A stretch of 64,000 nt of DNA from positions 35,289-99,288 of the forward strand of contig NZ_FNGE01000012.1 in assembly GCF_900102885.1 (NCBI RefSeq), read 5' to 3'. Under the pieces are notes generated by a model. It ran no database searches. It was given only the letters and a program-made list of their open reading frames with translations, and was not told where the DNA came from. Position 1 is the first letter of the stretch; every line of letters starts with the position of its first letter. Shown here in pieces: positions 42,705 to 51,975 of this stretch. A program made the translations under genes and the position numbers. Source of the stretch: Paracoccus chinensis (lineage in GTDB: Bacteria > Pseudomonadota > Alphaproteobacteria > Rhodobacterales > Rhodobacteraceae).

Positions 42705-43991
42705 ATAGCGCCGCGAGTTTTCGATTACACGAACAGTTTCGACACGGGCCTTGGTGAGGCCACGCACACGACAACCGGAGGGCTCGTCGGCTTGGCGGAC
42801 TCGCCCGCGTCCGGAGATGCGGACAACGAGTATGTCTTCTTCTCGGAAGATGGAGACAGCGCGCGGCTGGAGCTTAATGCCGACATCGGCGAAGGCGAAC
42901 GCGTCACCGCATTCAACGTCACGATGCAGCTGGACATCAGCCGAAGTGACTACAACGGTTATGGCAACTTTCAACCCGACGGCGTGTCGTTCAACCTGAC
43001 GGACCAGAGTGCGGTCTCGAACCCCGGTTCCTACGAACAGGGTGCGCCGGTCGGCCTGTCGGTGCGGGTGGTGCCCTATCAGTGGCCGGGTGATCCGGGC
43101 AACTACCTGCAGATCCTGTGGAACGGTGCGCCGCTTGCAACGGCCCCGCTGGGGACCGTCGGCGTGGAACAGGGACCGCAGCCGTTCTCCATCAGCGTCG
43201 ATCGCGACGGTAACGTGAACGCCTCCTGGGGTTCCGATATTTCGGTGGCTGCGACGATCCCCGACAACGAATGGGCCGAAGCCGACCAGACGAACTGGGA
43301 CTTCGTCCTTGCCGGGCGCACGGGTGGAAACGGTGGTCAGGCGTATATCGACGATATCGACTTGAGCGCGGCGGTGGCCTGCTTCACCCGCGGCACGATC
43401 ATCGAAACCGACAAGGGCCCGCGCGCCATCGAGACCCTGCAGGCTGGCGACCTGATCTGGACGCTGGATGCCGGGCATCAGCCGATCCGCTGGATCGGTG
43501 AAACCCGGCTGGACGCGCAGGCCTTGGCACGCGCCCCGCAGCTGCGGCCGATCCGCATCGCGGCGGGCGCGCTCGGTAACGGAACCCCGACGCGGGATCT
43601 GCTGGTTTCGCCGCAGCACCGCATCCTTCTGAAGTCGAAGATCGCGCTGCGGATGTTCGGAGCGACCGAGGTGCTGGTCGCGGCGAAGCAGTTGCTGTCC
43701 ATCGACGGGATCGAGCAGGTCGAGGCGGAGGCGGTCGATTACGTGCATTTCCTGTGCGGTTCGCACCAGGTCGTGCTGTCGAACGGCGCACTGACCGAGT
43801 CGATGTATGCCGGGGCGCAGGCACTCGCCGCGGTTTCACCCGCCGCACGTGATGAGATCCTGACGCTGTTTCCCGACATCTGCGACGGGCTGGAGGTGAT
43901 GGAGCCTGCCCGCGTGCTGGTGCCGGGCAGCCGGGCAAGGCGTCTTGCGCAGCGTCATTCGGAAAGCCGCCACGTGCTTGTCGCGGGCTGA
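42705..43991 (+). CDS. Hint-domain (hedgehog/intein-like) protein with N-terminal lectin-like domain
   Basis: About 428 aa. The N-terminal half (VFDYTNSFDTGLGEATHTTT onward to about residue 215) looks like a concanavalin/jelly-roll carbohydrate- or matrix-binding domain. The C-terminal half is a Hint_2 domain: VACFTRGTIIETDKGPRAIE with the conserved Cys, DLLVSPQHRILLKS and YVHFLCGSHQVVLSNG. Such proteins are common in Rhodobacteraceae and may be exported and self-processed. The family-like sequence continues upstream of the first usable start (TTG, 42792) to a codon just after a stop at 42696; the only start-like codon there is ATA at 42705. Confidence 0.75.
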   Translation: MAPRVFDYTNSFDTGLGEATHTTTGGLVGLADSPASGDADNEYVFFSEDGDSARLELNADIGEGERVTAFNVTMQLDISRSDYNGYGNFQPDGVSFNLTDQSAVSNPGSYEQGAPVGLSVRVVPYQWPGDPGNYLQILWNGAPLATAPLGTVGVEQGPQPFSISVDRDGNVNASWGSDISVAATIPDNEWAEADQTNWDFVLAGRTGGNGGQAYIDDIDLSAAVACFTRGTIIETDKGPRAIETLQAGDLIWTLDAGHQPIRWIGETRLDAQALARAPQLRPIRIAAGALGNGTPTRDLLVSPQHRILLKSKIALRMFGATEVLVAAKQLLSIDGIEQVEAEAVDYVHFLCGSHQVVLSNGALTESMYAGAQALAAVSPAARDEILTLFPDICDGLEVMEPARVLVPGSRARRLAQRHSESRHVLVAG

Positions 43992-44290
43992 AGCTCCGTC
44001 CTGCAGGTCGGACGGCGGCTCTGCCAGGCGGACCCGCCGCTGTTCCGATCTGGCCGCGCAAGGCAGCGCGTAGGGCTGGTTCTGACCCAGTTCCCTTCAT
44101 GGAAAGGCACGCCTTGCGAGCCTGCCTTTCCAAGCCTTCCGCAAGAATGTTCCTGCGCGAAGAAACCCGCGACAGGCAACCGATCCGTTGAGTGCGCAGG
44201 GGCGCGCCGATGTGCTTGGCTTCCCGGCCAAGGTCACGGCTACGACGGCTTCCCCGATGACGGCAGCCGGATGTCGGACTCCTCCAACTT
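43992..44290. other. Intergenic region between Hint gene and sarcosine oxidase operon
   Basis: No gene recognised. It contains a second hairpin (TGGAAAGGCA 44100-44109 with TGCCTTTCCA 44123-44132) that could terminate the soxBDAG transcript or belong to a small RNA; I cannot decide. Confidence 0.35.
43996..44015 (+). terminator. Putative terminator of the Hint-domain gene
   Basis: 6-bp stem CCGTCC/GGACGG with an 8-nt loop, 4 nt after the stop codon; weak, without T-run. Confidence 0.35.
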
Positions 44291-44845
44291 TCAGGCGGTC
44301 TCGGCGGCGAGTTCGCGGCAGCCGGTTTCAAGAAGACCCGCGACATGCGGGGCAAAGCTGTTCCAGACGTCCAGCCGGAAGGCGGCGGAACCGTCGCGCC
44401 ACAGGATCACGGTGACGTTGTCGAAGGCGGTGCGGCGGCCCTGACCCACCGGGATCGCCTCGATGTCGCGGGCGCAGCCGATGGTCAGCAGTTCCGCCGC
44501 GCGGGGGCCGTCGATCACCAGCGTGACCTCGCGCCCCGAGACATCGACGAGGCTGTGGGGATGGCTGGCCATCAGCGCCGCGCAGGCGGCCTGCACGGCG
44601 CCGACCTGATCGGGGGACAGGTGCAGCATCCATTCGTCGGGGCCGAGGCACAGGACCTCCAGCCCCGCCGCCGCGGCGCGCTGGCCGATGGTGGTGGGCA
44701 GCGTGAGCCCCAGCGCCGCGTTCAGCGCCGCAAGGTCGCCGCGCGCCCGCAGGACAAGCCGCCCGACAGGCGGCGCAAGGCTGACGCGGGCCACGGCGCC
44801 CCGCGCGAGGGGGGCTGCCGTGAATGAGGAAACAAGCTTGTTCAT
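44291..44845 (-). CDS. soxG: Sarcosine oxidase gamma subunit SoxG
   Basis: Smallest-but-one subunit of heterotetrameric sarcosine oxidase, 184 aa. GLEVLCLGPDEWMLHL and VDVSGREVTLVIDGPRAAEL and the C-terminal RLDVWNSFAPHVAGLL are typical of the family, which resembles the folate-binding fold of GcvT. Starts 5 nt after the alpha-subunit stop and is last in the B-D-A-G operon. Confidence 0.92.
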   Translation of the reverse strand: MNKLVSSFTAAPLARGAVARVSLAPPVGRLVLRARGDLAALNAALGLTLPTTIGQRAAAAGLEVLCLGPDEWMLHLSPDQVGAVQAACAALMASHPHSLVDVSGREVTLVIDGPRAAELLTIGCARDIEAIPVGQGRRTAFDNVTVILWRDGSAAFRLDVWNSFAPHVAGLLETGCRELAAETA

Positions 44846-44850
44846 CTGGC

Positions 44851-47847
44851 CTATGCCTCGATCTTCAGGCGGGTGTTCTCGGGGTCCACGAAGACCGTGC
44901 CGGTGATCGTGGCGGCGATGGTGCGGTCGGGCATGGGGATATGGACCGTCTGGCCCATGCGGTCCTGCCCGCCCTCGACCAGGGCCAGCGCGATCGGACG
45001 TCCCACCGCCTGCGAGTGGTAGGAGGAGGTGACATGGCCGACCATGGTCATGGGCACCGGCTGCTTCGGGTCGAAGACAATCTGCGCCCCTTCCTCCAGC
45101 CGCGAACCGTCCTCGGTCAGCAGCCCGACGAGATGCCTGCGGTTCTTCGCCACCAGGTCGGGGCGCGCGAGGCCCCGCTTGCCCACGAAGTCGGGCTTGG
45201 ATTTGCCGACTGCCCAGCCCATCCCGGCGTCATAGGGCGTGACCGTCCCGTCGGTGTCCTGCCCGACGATGATATAGCCCTTTTCGGCCCGCAGGACGTG
45301 CATCGTTTCCGTGCCATAGGCGGTGATGCCGTAGCGCTGGCCGTCCTGCCACAGCCGGTCCCACAACTGCATCGCCATGGGCGAGGGCACGTTGACCTCG
45401 AAGCCGATCTCGCCGGTGAAGCTGACGCGGAACAGCCGCGCGGGCAGCCCCGCGACCGTGCACTCGGCGCAGGACATGTGCGGGAAGGCGTCCTCGGTCA
45501 GTTCCACCCCCTCGACCAGCGGCGCCAGCAGCTTCGCGGCATTGGGACCGTTCAGCGCCACCGTGGACCACTGCTCGGTGGTCGAGGTGAGCCACACGTT
45601 CAACTCGGGCCATTCGGTCTGAAGGTAATCCTCCATCATGTTCAGCACCCGCGCGGCACCGCCCGTGGTGGTTGTGACATGGAAGCGGTCGGCGGCGAGC
45701 CGCCCGATCACCCCGTCGTCGCGGATGAAGCCGTCGTCGCCCAGCAACAACCCGTAGCGGCAGCGGCCGACGCCCAGCTTGGCCCAAGGGTTGGTGTACA
45801 TCCGCTCCATGAAGGTGACGGCGTCCGGCCCAATGACCTCTATCTTGCCCAGCGACGAGGCGTCGAAGATGCCCAGGCTGCTGCGGACGGCGGCGCATTC
45901 GCGGCGGACGGCGGCCTCCATGTCCTCGCCCGGACGCGGGAAATACCAGGCGCGGCGCCATTGGCCGACCGGCTCGAAGGCCGCGCCCTGCGCTTCCGCC
46001 CAGGCGTCGATGGGGGTCTTGCGGGTCAGTTCGAAATGGTCGCCGCGGTGATAGTTCGCCAGCGCGCCGAAGGTGGTCGGCGTATAGGGCGGCCGGAAGG
46101 TCGTCAGCCCGACCTGCGGTTGCGGGCGGCCCAGGGCATCAGCGGCGATGTTCAGGCCATTGATGTTCGAAAGCTTCCCTTGGTCGGTCGCCATGCCGTT
46201 GGTGGTGTAGCGCTTGACATGCTCGATGGAATGCATCCCCTCGCGCACGGCCAGCCGCAGGTCCTTGGCGGTCACGTCGTTCTGGTAATCGACAAAGGCC
46301 TTGGCGCGGCCGGCGTTCAGGTCGGTCGGCAGTTCGATCTGCGTGACGCCAGTGCCGGTGCGGTCGCCCTGTACGCGGGGCGCCTGCGCCGCGCTGTCCT
46401 TGCCCAGCGCCGCCGCCACCTCGCGGCCGCGTGCCGCGCCATCCTCAAGCGCCGCCTGCACGCCCCAGAGGCCCCGGCCCGCGCCCGCGATCACGCAATC
46501 CTCGCGCGTCTCGGCGGGCAGGAAGGTGGTCTGCGCCTCGTCCCAGGCCAGCTTGCCCTGGGTGTGCGAGAAGAGATGCAGCGAGGGCGTCCAGCCGCCC
46601 GACATCAGCACCGCGTCGCAGGCGATGGTCACCGGGGAGCCGACCTGCCCGCCTTGGACAGGATTCACCCGCAGCGATTTCACCCGCAGCCGCCCCGAGG
46701 TCGCCGTCGCCGTGTGCCCCAGCTTCACCAGAATGCCCAGCGCGCGGGCCTCGTGCAGCAGGTCCTCGCGGACCGAGGGGCGGGTGTCCACGATGGCCTG
46801 CACCCGCGCGCCCGCGCCCTGCAGGTCGAAGGCGGCATACCAGGCGCTGTCATGGCTGGTCAGCACAACGGGTCGGTCGCCCACCCGCACGCCATAGCGG
46901 TTGAGATAGGTCTGCGCGGCTCCGGCCAGCATCACGCCGGGCCGGTCGTTGCCGTTGAAGACCAGCGGCTTCTCGATCGCTCCCTGTGCCAGCACCACCC
47001 AACGGGCGCGGACACGCCACAGGCGTTCGCGCGGGGTGTCGGCGGGCAGTTGGGCCAGGTGGTCCGTCAGCTTCTCGCACAGGCCCACCATGTTCTGGTG
47101 GTAGTAGCCGATGGCGGTGGTGCGGGTCATGATCCGCACCCCCAGCCCTTTCAGCGCCGCGAGTTCGTCGGCCAGCCAGTCCCAGGCCGGGCGGCCGTCG
47201 ATGCGGACCTGCGGCTCGGAGAGCAGCGTGCCCCCGGCCTCGGCATTCTCGTCCACCAGCACGACGCGCAAGCCCTCGACGGCAGCCGCACGGGCCGCAG
47301 CCAGCCCCGCGGGACCCGCGCCCACGATCAGCACGTCGCAATGCAGGTTGCGCGAGGCGTAGGTGTCCGGGTCTTCCTCGGTCGGCGAGACGCCCAGGCC
47401 AGCGGCACGGCGGATAAAGGGCTCATAGACCTTGTCCCAGAAGCCGCGCGGCCACATGAAGGTCTTGTAGTAGAACCCGGCGGAAAACAGCATGTAGCCC
47501 GCGTCGTTCACCGCGCTAACGTCGAACCTGAGGCTCGGGAACCTGTTCTGCGAGGTGACCTCCAGCCCCTCCCAGATCTCCTGCACGGTGGCGCGGGTGT
47601 TCGGCTCGAACCGGCCCGGCCCGCGGCGGGTGCCGACAAGGGCGTTCGGCTCCTCGGACCCCGCACTGACGGGGCCGCGCGGGCGGTGATACTTGAAGGA
47701 CCGGCCCATCAGGTGGACGCCATTGGCCAGCAGCGCCGAGGCAACCGTGTCGCCTGCCGCGCCCTGATAACGGCGGCCGTCGAAGGTGAAGCCGACGGGG
47801 CGCGAGGCATCCACCCGGCCACGGCCCGGAACGCGACAGGATCTCAT
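44851..47847 (-). CDS. soxA: Sarcosine oxidase alpha subunit SoxA
   Basis: 998 aa. Contains an N-terminal 2Fe-2S-ferredoxin-like segment (FTFDGRRYQGAAGDTVASAL), an NAD-binding Rossmann domain (VLIVGAGPAGLAAARAAAVE, about residue 170), a central oxidoreductase part, and a C-terminal GcvT-like folate-binding half (DASSLGKIEVIGPDAVTFME; SCAECTVAGLPARLFRVSFT). It hands formaldehyde units to tetrahydrofolate while the beta subunit oxidises sarcosine. Start at 47847 by ATGA overlap with soxD. Name shared with, but unrelated to, sulfur-oxidation SoxA. Confidence 0.95.
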   Translation of the reverse strand: MRSCRVPGRGRVDASRPVGFTFDGRRYQGAAGDTVASALLANGVHLMGRSFKYHRPRGPVSAGSEEPNALVGTRRGPGRFEPNTRATVQEIWEGLEVTSQNRFPSLRFDVSAVNDAGYMLFSAGFYYKTFMWPRGFWDKVYEPFIRRAAGLGVSPTEEDPDTYASRNLHCDVLIVGAGPAGLAAARAAAVEGLRVVLVDENAEAGGTLLSEPQVRIDGRPAWDWLADELAALKGLGVRIMTRTTAIGYYHQNMVGLCEKLTDHLAQLPADTPRERLWRVRARWVVLAQGAIEKPLVFNGNDRPGVMLAGAAQTYLNRYGVRVGDRPVVLTSHDSAWYAAFDLQGAGARVQAIVDTRPSVREDLLHEARALGILVKLGHTATATSGRLRVKSLRVNPVQGGQVGSPVTIACDAVLMSGGWTPSLHLFSHTQGKLAWDEAQTTFLPAETREDCVIAGAGRGLWGVQAALEDGAARGREVAAALGKDSAAQAPRVQGDRTGTGVTQIELPTDLNAGRAKAFVDYQNDVTAKDLRLAVREGMHSIEHVKRYTTNGMATDQGKLSNINGLNIAADALGRPQPQVGLTTFRPPYTPTTFGALANYHRGDHFELTRKTPIDAWAEAQGAAFEPVGQWRRAWYFPRPGEDMEAAVRRECAAVRSSLGIFDASSLGKIEVIGPDAVTFMERMYTNPWAKLGVGRCRYGLLLGDDGFIRDDGVIGRLAADRFHVTTTTGGAARVLNMMEDYLQTEWPELNVWLTSTTEQWSTVALNGPNAAKLLAPLVEGVELTEDAFPHMSCAECTVAGLPARLFRVSFTGEIGFEVNVPSPMAMQLWDRLWQDGQRYGITAYGTETMHVLRAEKGYIIVGQDTDGTVTPYDAGMGWAVGKSKPDFVGKRGLARPDLVAKNRRHLVGLLTEDGSRLEEGAQIVFDPKQPVPMTMVGHVTSSYHSQAVGRPIALALVEGGQDRMGQTVHIPMPDRTIAATITGTVFVDPENTRLKIEA

Positions 47848-48146
47848 GTGCGGTCCCCCTGCAGCGAGGAAAGATCGGGACGCGGGGCGCCCGCCTTGTA
47901 GGTCGTCAGGAAGCGGTCGCTGACCGTGTCGCGCACCGCGTTGAAGAAGCGCCCGCAGCCATGAAGGTGCCGCCAGCGCTCGTAGTGCGGCCCCTTCGGG
48001 TTGGAACGGATGAACAGGAAGTTCTCCCATTCCGCGTCGGTCTGGGACGAGGGATCGGCGGCGCGAACGACATGGGCCTGTCCGGCATAGGTGAACTCGA
48101 CCTCGGGCAGGGTCTCGTCGCAATAAGGACAGTGGATCAGCAGCAT
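47844..48146 (-). CDS. soxD: Sarcosine oxidase delta subunit SoxD
   Basis: 100-aa zinc-binding subunit. Cys/His zinc ligands are visible in LLIHCPYCDETLPEVEF and GCGRFFNAVRDT; FLFIRSNPKGPHYERWRH is a family signature. Overlaps soxA by 4 nt; 12 nt behind soxB. Confidence 0.94.
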   Translation of the reverse strand: MLLIHCPYCDETLPEVEFTYAGQAHVVRAADPSSQTDAEWENFLFIRSNPKGPHYERWRHLHGCGRFFNAVRDTVSDRFLTTYKAGAPRPDLSSLQGDRT

Positions 48147-48157
48147 GGGCGGCTCTC

Positions 48158-49417
48158 TCAGTGGGCCACGGCGGCGGCGGCGGCCTCGTCGATCAGCCGG
48201 CCGGTGCGGAAACGTTCGATGGTGAAGGGCGCGTTGATGCGGTGCGGCTCGTCCCTGGCGATGGTCCAGGCGAAGACATGGGCCGAGCCGGGCGTGGCCT
48301 TGAAGCCGCCCGTGCCCCAGCCGCAGTTGACGTAAAGCCCCGGCACCGGGGTCTTCGCGATGATGGGCGAGCGGTCGGGCGTCACGTCCACGATCCCGCC
48401 CCATTTCCGCAGCATCCGCATCCGGCTGAAGATCGGAAAGATCTCGGTGATGGCGGCGATCGTATGCTCGATCAGCGGCAGCCCGCCGCGCTGCGAATAC
48501 GAGGTGTACTGGTCGGTGCCCGAGCCGATCACCAACTCGCCCTTGTCGGACTGGCTGATATAGGCATGGACCGCGTTCGACATGACGACGCAGGGGAAGA
48601 TCGGCTTCACCGGCTCGGACACAAGCGCCTGCAGCGGGAAGCTTTCCAGCGGCAGCCGCACGCCCGCCGTTTCCATCACGACCGAGGTATGGCCGGCGGC
48701 CGAGACCGCGACCTTCTTCGCGCGGATGAAACCCTTGGCCGTCTCGACCCCCGTCACGCGACCATCGGGGCCGCGCCGGATCGCCGTCACGGGGCAGTTC
48801 TGGATGATGTCCACGCCCCGCGCCGCGGCCGCACGGGCATAGCCCCAGGCCACCGCGTCATGCCGCGCGGTCCCCGCGCGTTCCTGCAGCGCGCCGCCGA
48901 CCACCGGATAGCGGGCGTTGCGCGAGATGTTCAGCGGCGGGCAGTATTCCTTGCATTCCTCGGCCGTCAGCCAGCGGTTGTCCACGCCGTTCAGCCGGTT
49001 CGAATGGATGTGGCGCTTGAAGCTCTGAACGTCGTGGACCGTGTGCGCCAGCATCAGCACGCCGCGCTTGGAATACATGACGTTATAGTTCAGCTCCTGG
49101 CTCAGATCCTCCCACAGGTCGACTGAATGGTCGTAAAGCCGGGCGCTTTCGTCATAAAGATAGTTCGAGCGGATGATCGTCGTGTTCCGCCCCGTGTTGC
49201 CACCGCCCAACCAGCCCTTGTCGATGACCGCGACATTGGTAATGCCGTGCTGCTTGGCGAGGTAATAGGCCGCCCCAAGCCCGTGGCCGCCCGCGCCCAC
49301 GATCACCACGTCGTATTCGGCCCTTGGCTGGGCCTCGGGCCATTGCTCGGGCCAGTTTTTGTGGCCGGTCAGGCTGTGTTTCAGAAGGGATAAAGCATTG
49401 AAGCGCGCCATGGTCAC
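48158..49417 (-). CDS. soxB: Sarcosine oxidase beta subunit SoxB
   Basis: Flavoprotein subunit that oxidises sarcosine to glycine; 419 aa. FAD-binding [40 protein letters not shown], and the C-terminal [20 protein letters not shown] are standard. In tetrameric enzymes a conserved His carries covalent FMN; it was not individually assigned. First gene of the operon; 88 nt from the divergent regulator. Confidence 0.95.
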   Translation of the reverse strand: MTMARFNALSLLKHSLTGHKNWPEQWPEAQPRAEYDVVIVGAGGHGLGAAYYLAKQHGITNVAVIDKGWLGGGNTGRNTTIIRSNYLYDESARLYDHSVDLWEDLSQELNYNVMYSKRGVLMLAHTVHDVQSFKRHIHSNRLNGVDNRWLTAEECKEYCPPLNISRNARYPVVGGALQERAGTARHDAVAWGYARAAAARGVDIIQNCPVTAIRRGPDGRVTGVETAKGFIRAKKVAVSAAGHTSVVMETAGVRLPLESFPLQALVSEPVKPIFPCVVMSNAVHAYISQSDKGELVIGSGTDQYTSYSQRGGLPLIEHTIAAITEIFPIFSRMRMLRKWGGIVDVTPDRSPIIAKTPVPGLYVNCGWGTGGFKATPGSAHVFAWTIARDEPHRINAPFTIERFRTGRLIDEAAAAAVAH

Positions 49418-49505
49418 ACCGGCTCAGGAGGGCTGGCGGCAAAGCTACTTTGCGGGACCTGCGCACGGCGGTAGATTCGCGCCATCCCAGTTGAAGGATC
49501 GCGTC

Positions 49506-50525
49506 ATGGCCCAGCCCCTGTCCCCGCTTCGCAAGCGCCTGAGGGTCGGCTTCATCCTGGCCGACCGCTTCACCCTGTCGGCCTTTGCCAATTTCGTGGA
49601 CGTGCTGCGGCTTGCGGCGGACGAGGCCGACAAGTCGCGACCGATCCTGTGCGACTGGGCGGTGCTGTCGGACGACATGGCGCCGATCCGGTCCAGCTGC
49701 GGGGTGCGCGTCCAGCCCGACAGCCGCCTGCGCCACGCGGGACGGTTCGATTATCTCGTGGTCGTCGGCGGCCTAATCGGGGACGACGTGGCGCTGGGCA
49801 ACGGGATAATGGACTACCTCCAGTCGGCGGCGGTCTCGGGAACGGCGTTGGTGGGGCTTTGCACCGGAGTCTTCATCCTACAGCAGGCAGGGTTGCTGAA
49901 GGGCTATCGCGCCTGCGTCAGCTGGTTCCACCACCAGGATTTCATCGATCGCTTCGAGGCCGTGACCCCCGTCGCCGACCAGATCTTCGTCGTGGACCGC
50001 GACCGCCTGACCTGTTCGGGCGGGCAGGGGGCGGCGCATCTGGCCGCGCATCTGGTTCAGCGCCACATCGGCAAGTCGGCCGCCACGAAAAGCCTCAACA
50101 TCATGATGATCGAGGAGGCGCTGAGCGGCGAGCGCCCCCAGCCCGGCCAGCTTCTGGCGCAGCGGGCGACCGATCCTCTGGTCAAGCGGGCCGTCCTGAA
50201 GATGCAGCAGAACATAGAAGTCCCGAAGCCCATCGAGGACCTTGCCCGAGAACTTGGCGTCGGCCGCCGAACGCTGGAACGGCATTTCCTGTCCGACCTG
50301 CGGCAGTCGCCCCTGAAGATCTACGCCGAACTCCGGATCGAACGCGCCCTGCTGCGCCTGCGCAGCACAAGGGATTCCACGACCGAGATCGCGCTCGCCT
50401 GCGGCTTCTGCGACGCCCCGCACCTGACCCGCGTGCTGAAGGCCGAGCGCGGCATCACCCCGGCGCAGTACCGCAGGAGCTTTCCGATGGAAGCGGCAGG
50501 CCAAGCAATCGGGCGGGTTTGCTGA
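49506..50525 (+). CDS. GlxA/GbdR-type AraC-family transcriptional regulator
   Basis: 339 aa: N-terminal DJ-1/PfpI-like sensor domain (GFILADRFTLSAFANFVDVL, SGTALVGLCTGVFILQQAGL) and C-terminal AraC helix-turn-helix (PIEDLARELGVGRRTLERHF, CGFCDAPHLTRVLKAERGIT). This architecture is that of GbdR and CdhR, activators of glycine betaine, dimethylglycine or carnitine catabolism. ATG at 49506 with AAGGA. Divergent to soxB, so sarcosine oxidase is the likely target. Confidence 0.88.
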   Translation: MAQPLSPLRKRLRVGFILADRFTLSAFANFVDVLRLAADEADKSRPILCDWAVLSDDMAPIRSSCGVRVQPDSRLRHAGRFDYLVVVGGLIGDDVALGNGIMDYLQSAAVSGTALVGLCTGVFILQQAGLLKGYRACVSWFHHQDFIDRFEAVTPVADQIFVVDRDRLTCSGGQGAAHLAAHLVQRHIGKSAATKSLNIMMIEEALSGERPQPGQLLAQRATDPLVKRAVLKMQQNIEVPKPIEDLARELGVGRRTLERHFLSDLRQSPLKIYAELRIERALLRLRSTRDSTTEIALACGFCDAPHLTRVLKAERGITPAQYRRSFPMEAAGQAIGRVC

Positions 50526-51394
50526 ACCATCTCGAGCGCGGCCTGCTCGACCCTGTTCGTGCGGTTCGTCCAGCCCTGTCCGAAGTCTCCCGGCTGTCCA
50601 GCTTGCGGTGATATTTCAGCCGATCCTGCGCGAACCTGCGGATGACCTGTCGCGGGTTCATGGTGTCCGTCGCGCTTATGGTGATCGGGCCGACCGAGCC
50701 GCCTCACTTAGAGACGGTGCTTCAATTGCGGAATGCCGGTGCCCTACATCTTCTCGGCGGCAGTGGCAGGAACGACGAGTTGTTACTCACCTAGATTCCT
50801 AACGGCTCGATCCGCCGTGTACTGTAGCAAGGGCCGGAGGCAATACCGACCACGTACGAACGTGCGCGCTGTGCGAAATCAAGACTGGCGCACAACCTGC
50901 TATGCGCAGGCTGGACTGAGCGTGTCTACAAGGGGATTGTTCAGCGGACACTCCGTCCGCCATCTATGGATTGCCGCTGCCATTCACCGCAGGCTCAAGG
51001 TAACTGCGAAAGAGCTCGTCGCGTCGGCCTGGCAAGCGGAAAGGTGCCTCTCTGCTGCGACATTTGAATCAAGGTGCTGGTTGGAAAACAACCGACGCTG
51101 GCGTACAGGCCGATGCCATCGGTCATCATAGCCGCCCAAGTTTACTGCGTCCCCAAAGCGCATGTGCCATCCTGCTGTGCAATGAGGTTTGTCCTGCAGG
51201 CGCCTCTGCGACTCCGATGCGTCCGACCAACCTGATCGCCAAGCTGAACAGGAGAGCATGGCAAGCTCACGCGCTCTGGAATATCGCCGCGGCCTCCGGT
51301 GTCATCCATGGTTGGCTAGCGCGCCAGCCGCTCGCGCTCTCTCGGGGCGTCATGCCCGCACAGGCCTGGCCCGGCAGCCGCCCAGCAATCCCCC
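50526..51394. other. Unrecognised low-coding region
   Basis: 869 bp after the regulator. Open frames on both strands give no recognisable proteins; composition is less GC-rich and codon pattern is lost. It may be degenerate DNA continuous with the pseudogenes to its right, or include the lost 5' end of the dehydrogenase remnant. Confidence 0.4.
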
Positions 51395-51938
51395 AAGGAC
51401 GTGACTGCGGCCGAGTTGCCAATTGAAAAGGCGGTCCTTATCCAGAGTCTGGGCAATCTCTTCGAGGTGCGCCTCCCGTCAGCTGGCTTTGGGTGACCGA
51501 GCGCACCGCAGGCCGGCTAATTCCCGTGGACCCCGGAAATAGCAGCGTGCGAAGCGCCTACGAGTTCACGCTGCCGCCGATCACCAGTGGGACCCAGACG
51601 AAAGTGATGGGCTTTGCCTTCCATCCCCAGTTCGGCCAAGGGTCCGACCAGCCCTTCGTTTGCCTCACCTACATGGACGAGGCGCGCACCGATCCCTCGC
51701 GCTCGGACAAGGCCGACTCCTACTGCCGGACGTTCAACAAGGTCGTCCATCTCGATTACGATCAGGCGACGGGCAGGTTGTCGCACCTGATCGACGTGCT
51801 GACCGGCATTCCGGCCAACAACGACCAAAATTCGGGCCGGACGCGGAAGGCGCCGAGCAGTACGCCGGGCGCGACCTTGTCGGCAGGTCATCACCCTCAG
51901 GGCTGCTGGCCATAATGACACCCTTCCGGGCATCATAA
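51395..51938 (+). pseudogene. Remnant of a PQQ-dependent soluble glucose/sugar dehydrogenase
   Basis: The segment from 51493, WVTERTAGRLIPVDP, MGFAFHPQFG and LTGIPANNDQNSGR, lines up with the N-terminal third of soluble PQQ glucose dehydrogenase (Acinetobacter: WLTERATGKILRVNP, GFAFHPDF, LLAGLPSSKDHQSGR). The preceding piece (AVLIQSLGNLFEVRLPSAGF, 51430 onward) is in another frame, so there is a frameshift near 51485-51493. After NSGR the similarity breaks up; at least two thirds of the gene are gone. Function lost. Confidence 0.72.
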
Positions 51939-51975
51939 CCGTGACACAGGAAACCTCGCGCTCGCGGGCTTCGGC

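Noticed and set aside
44851..49417. Reading soxA, soxB and soxD near 44.8-49.4 kb as sulfur-oxidation genes that complete the soxYZ cluster
   Set aside because: Sequence motifs are those of sarcosine oxidase subunits; the shared gene names are coincidental.
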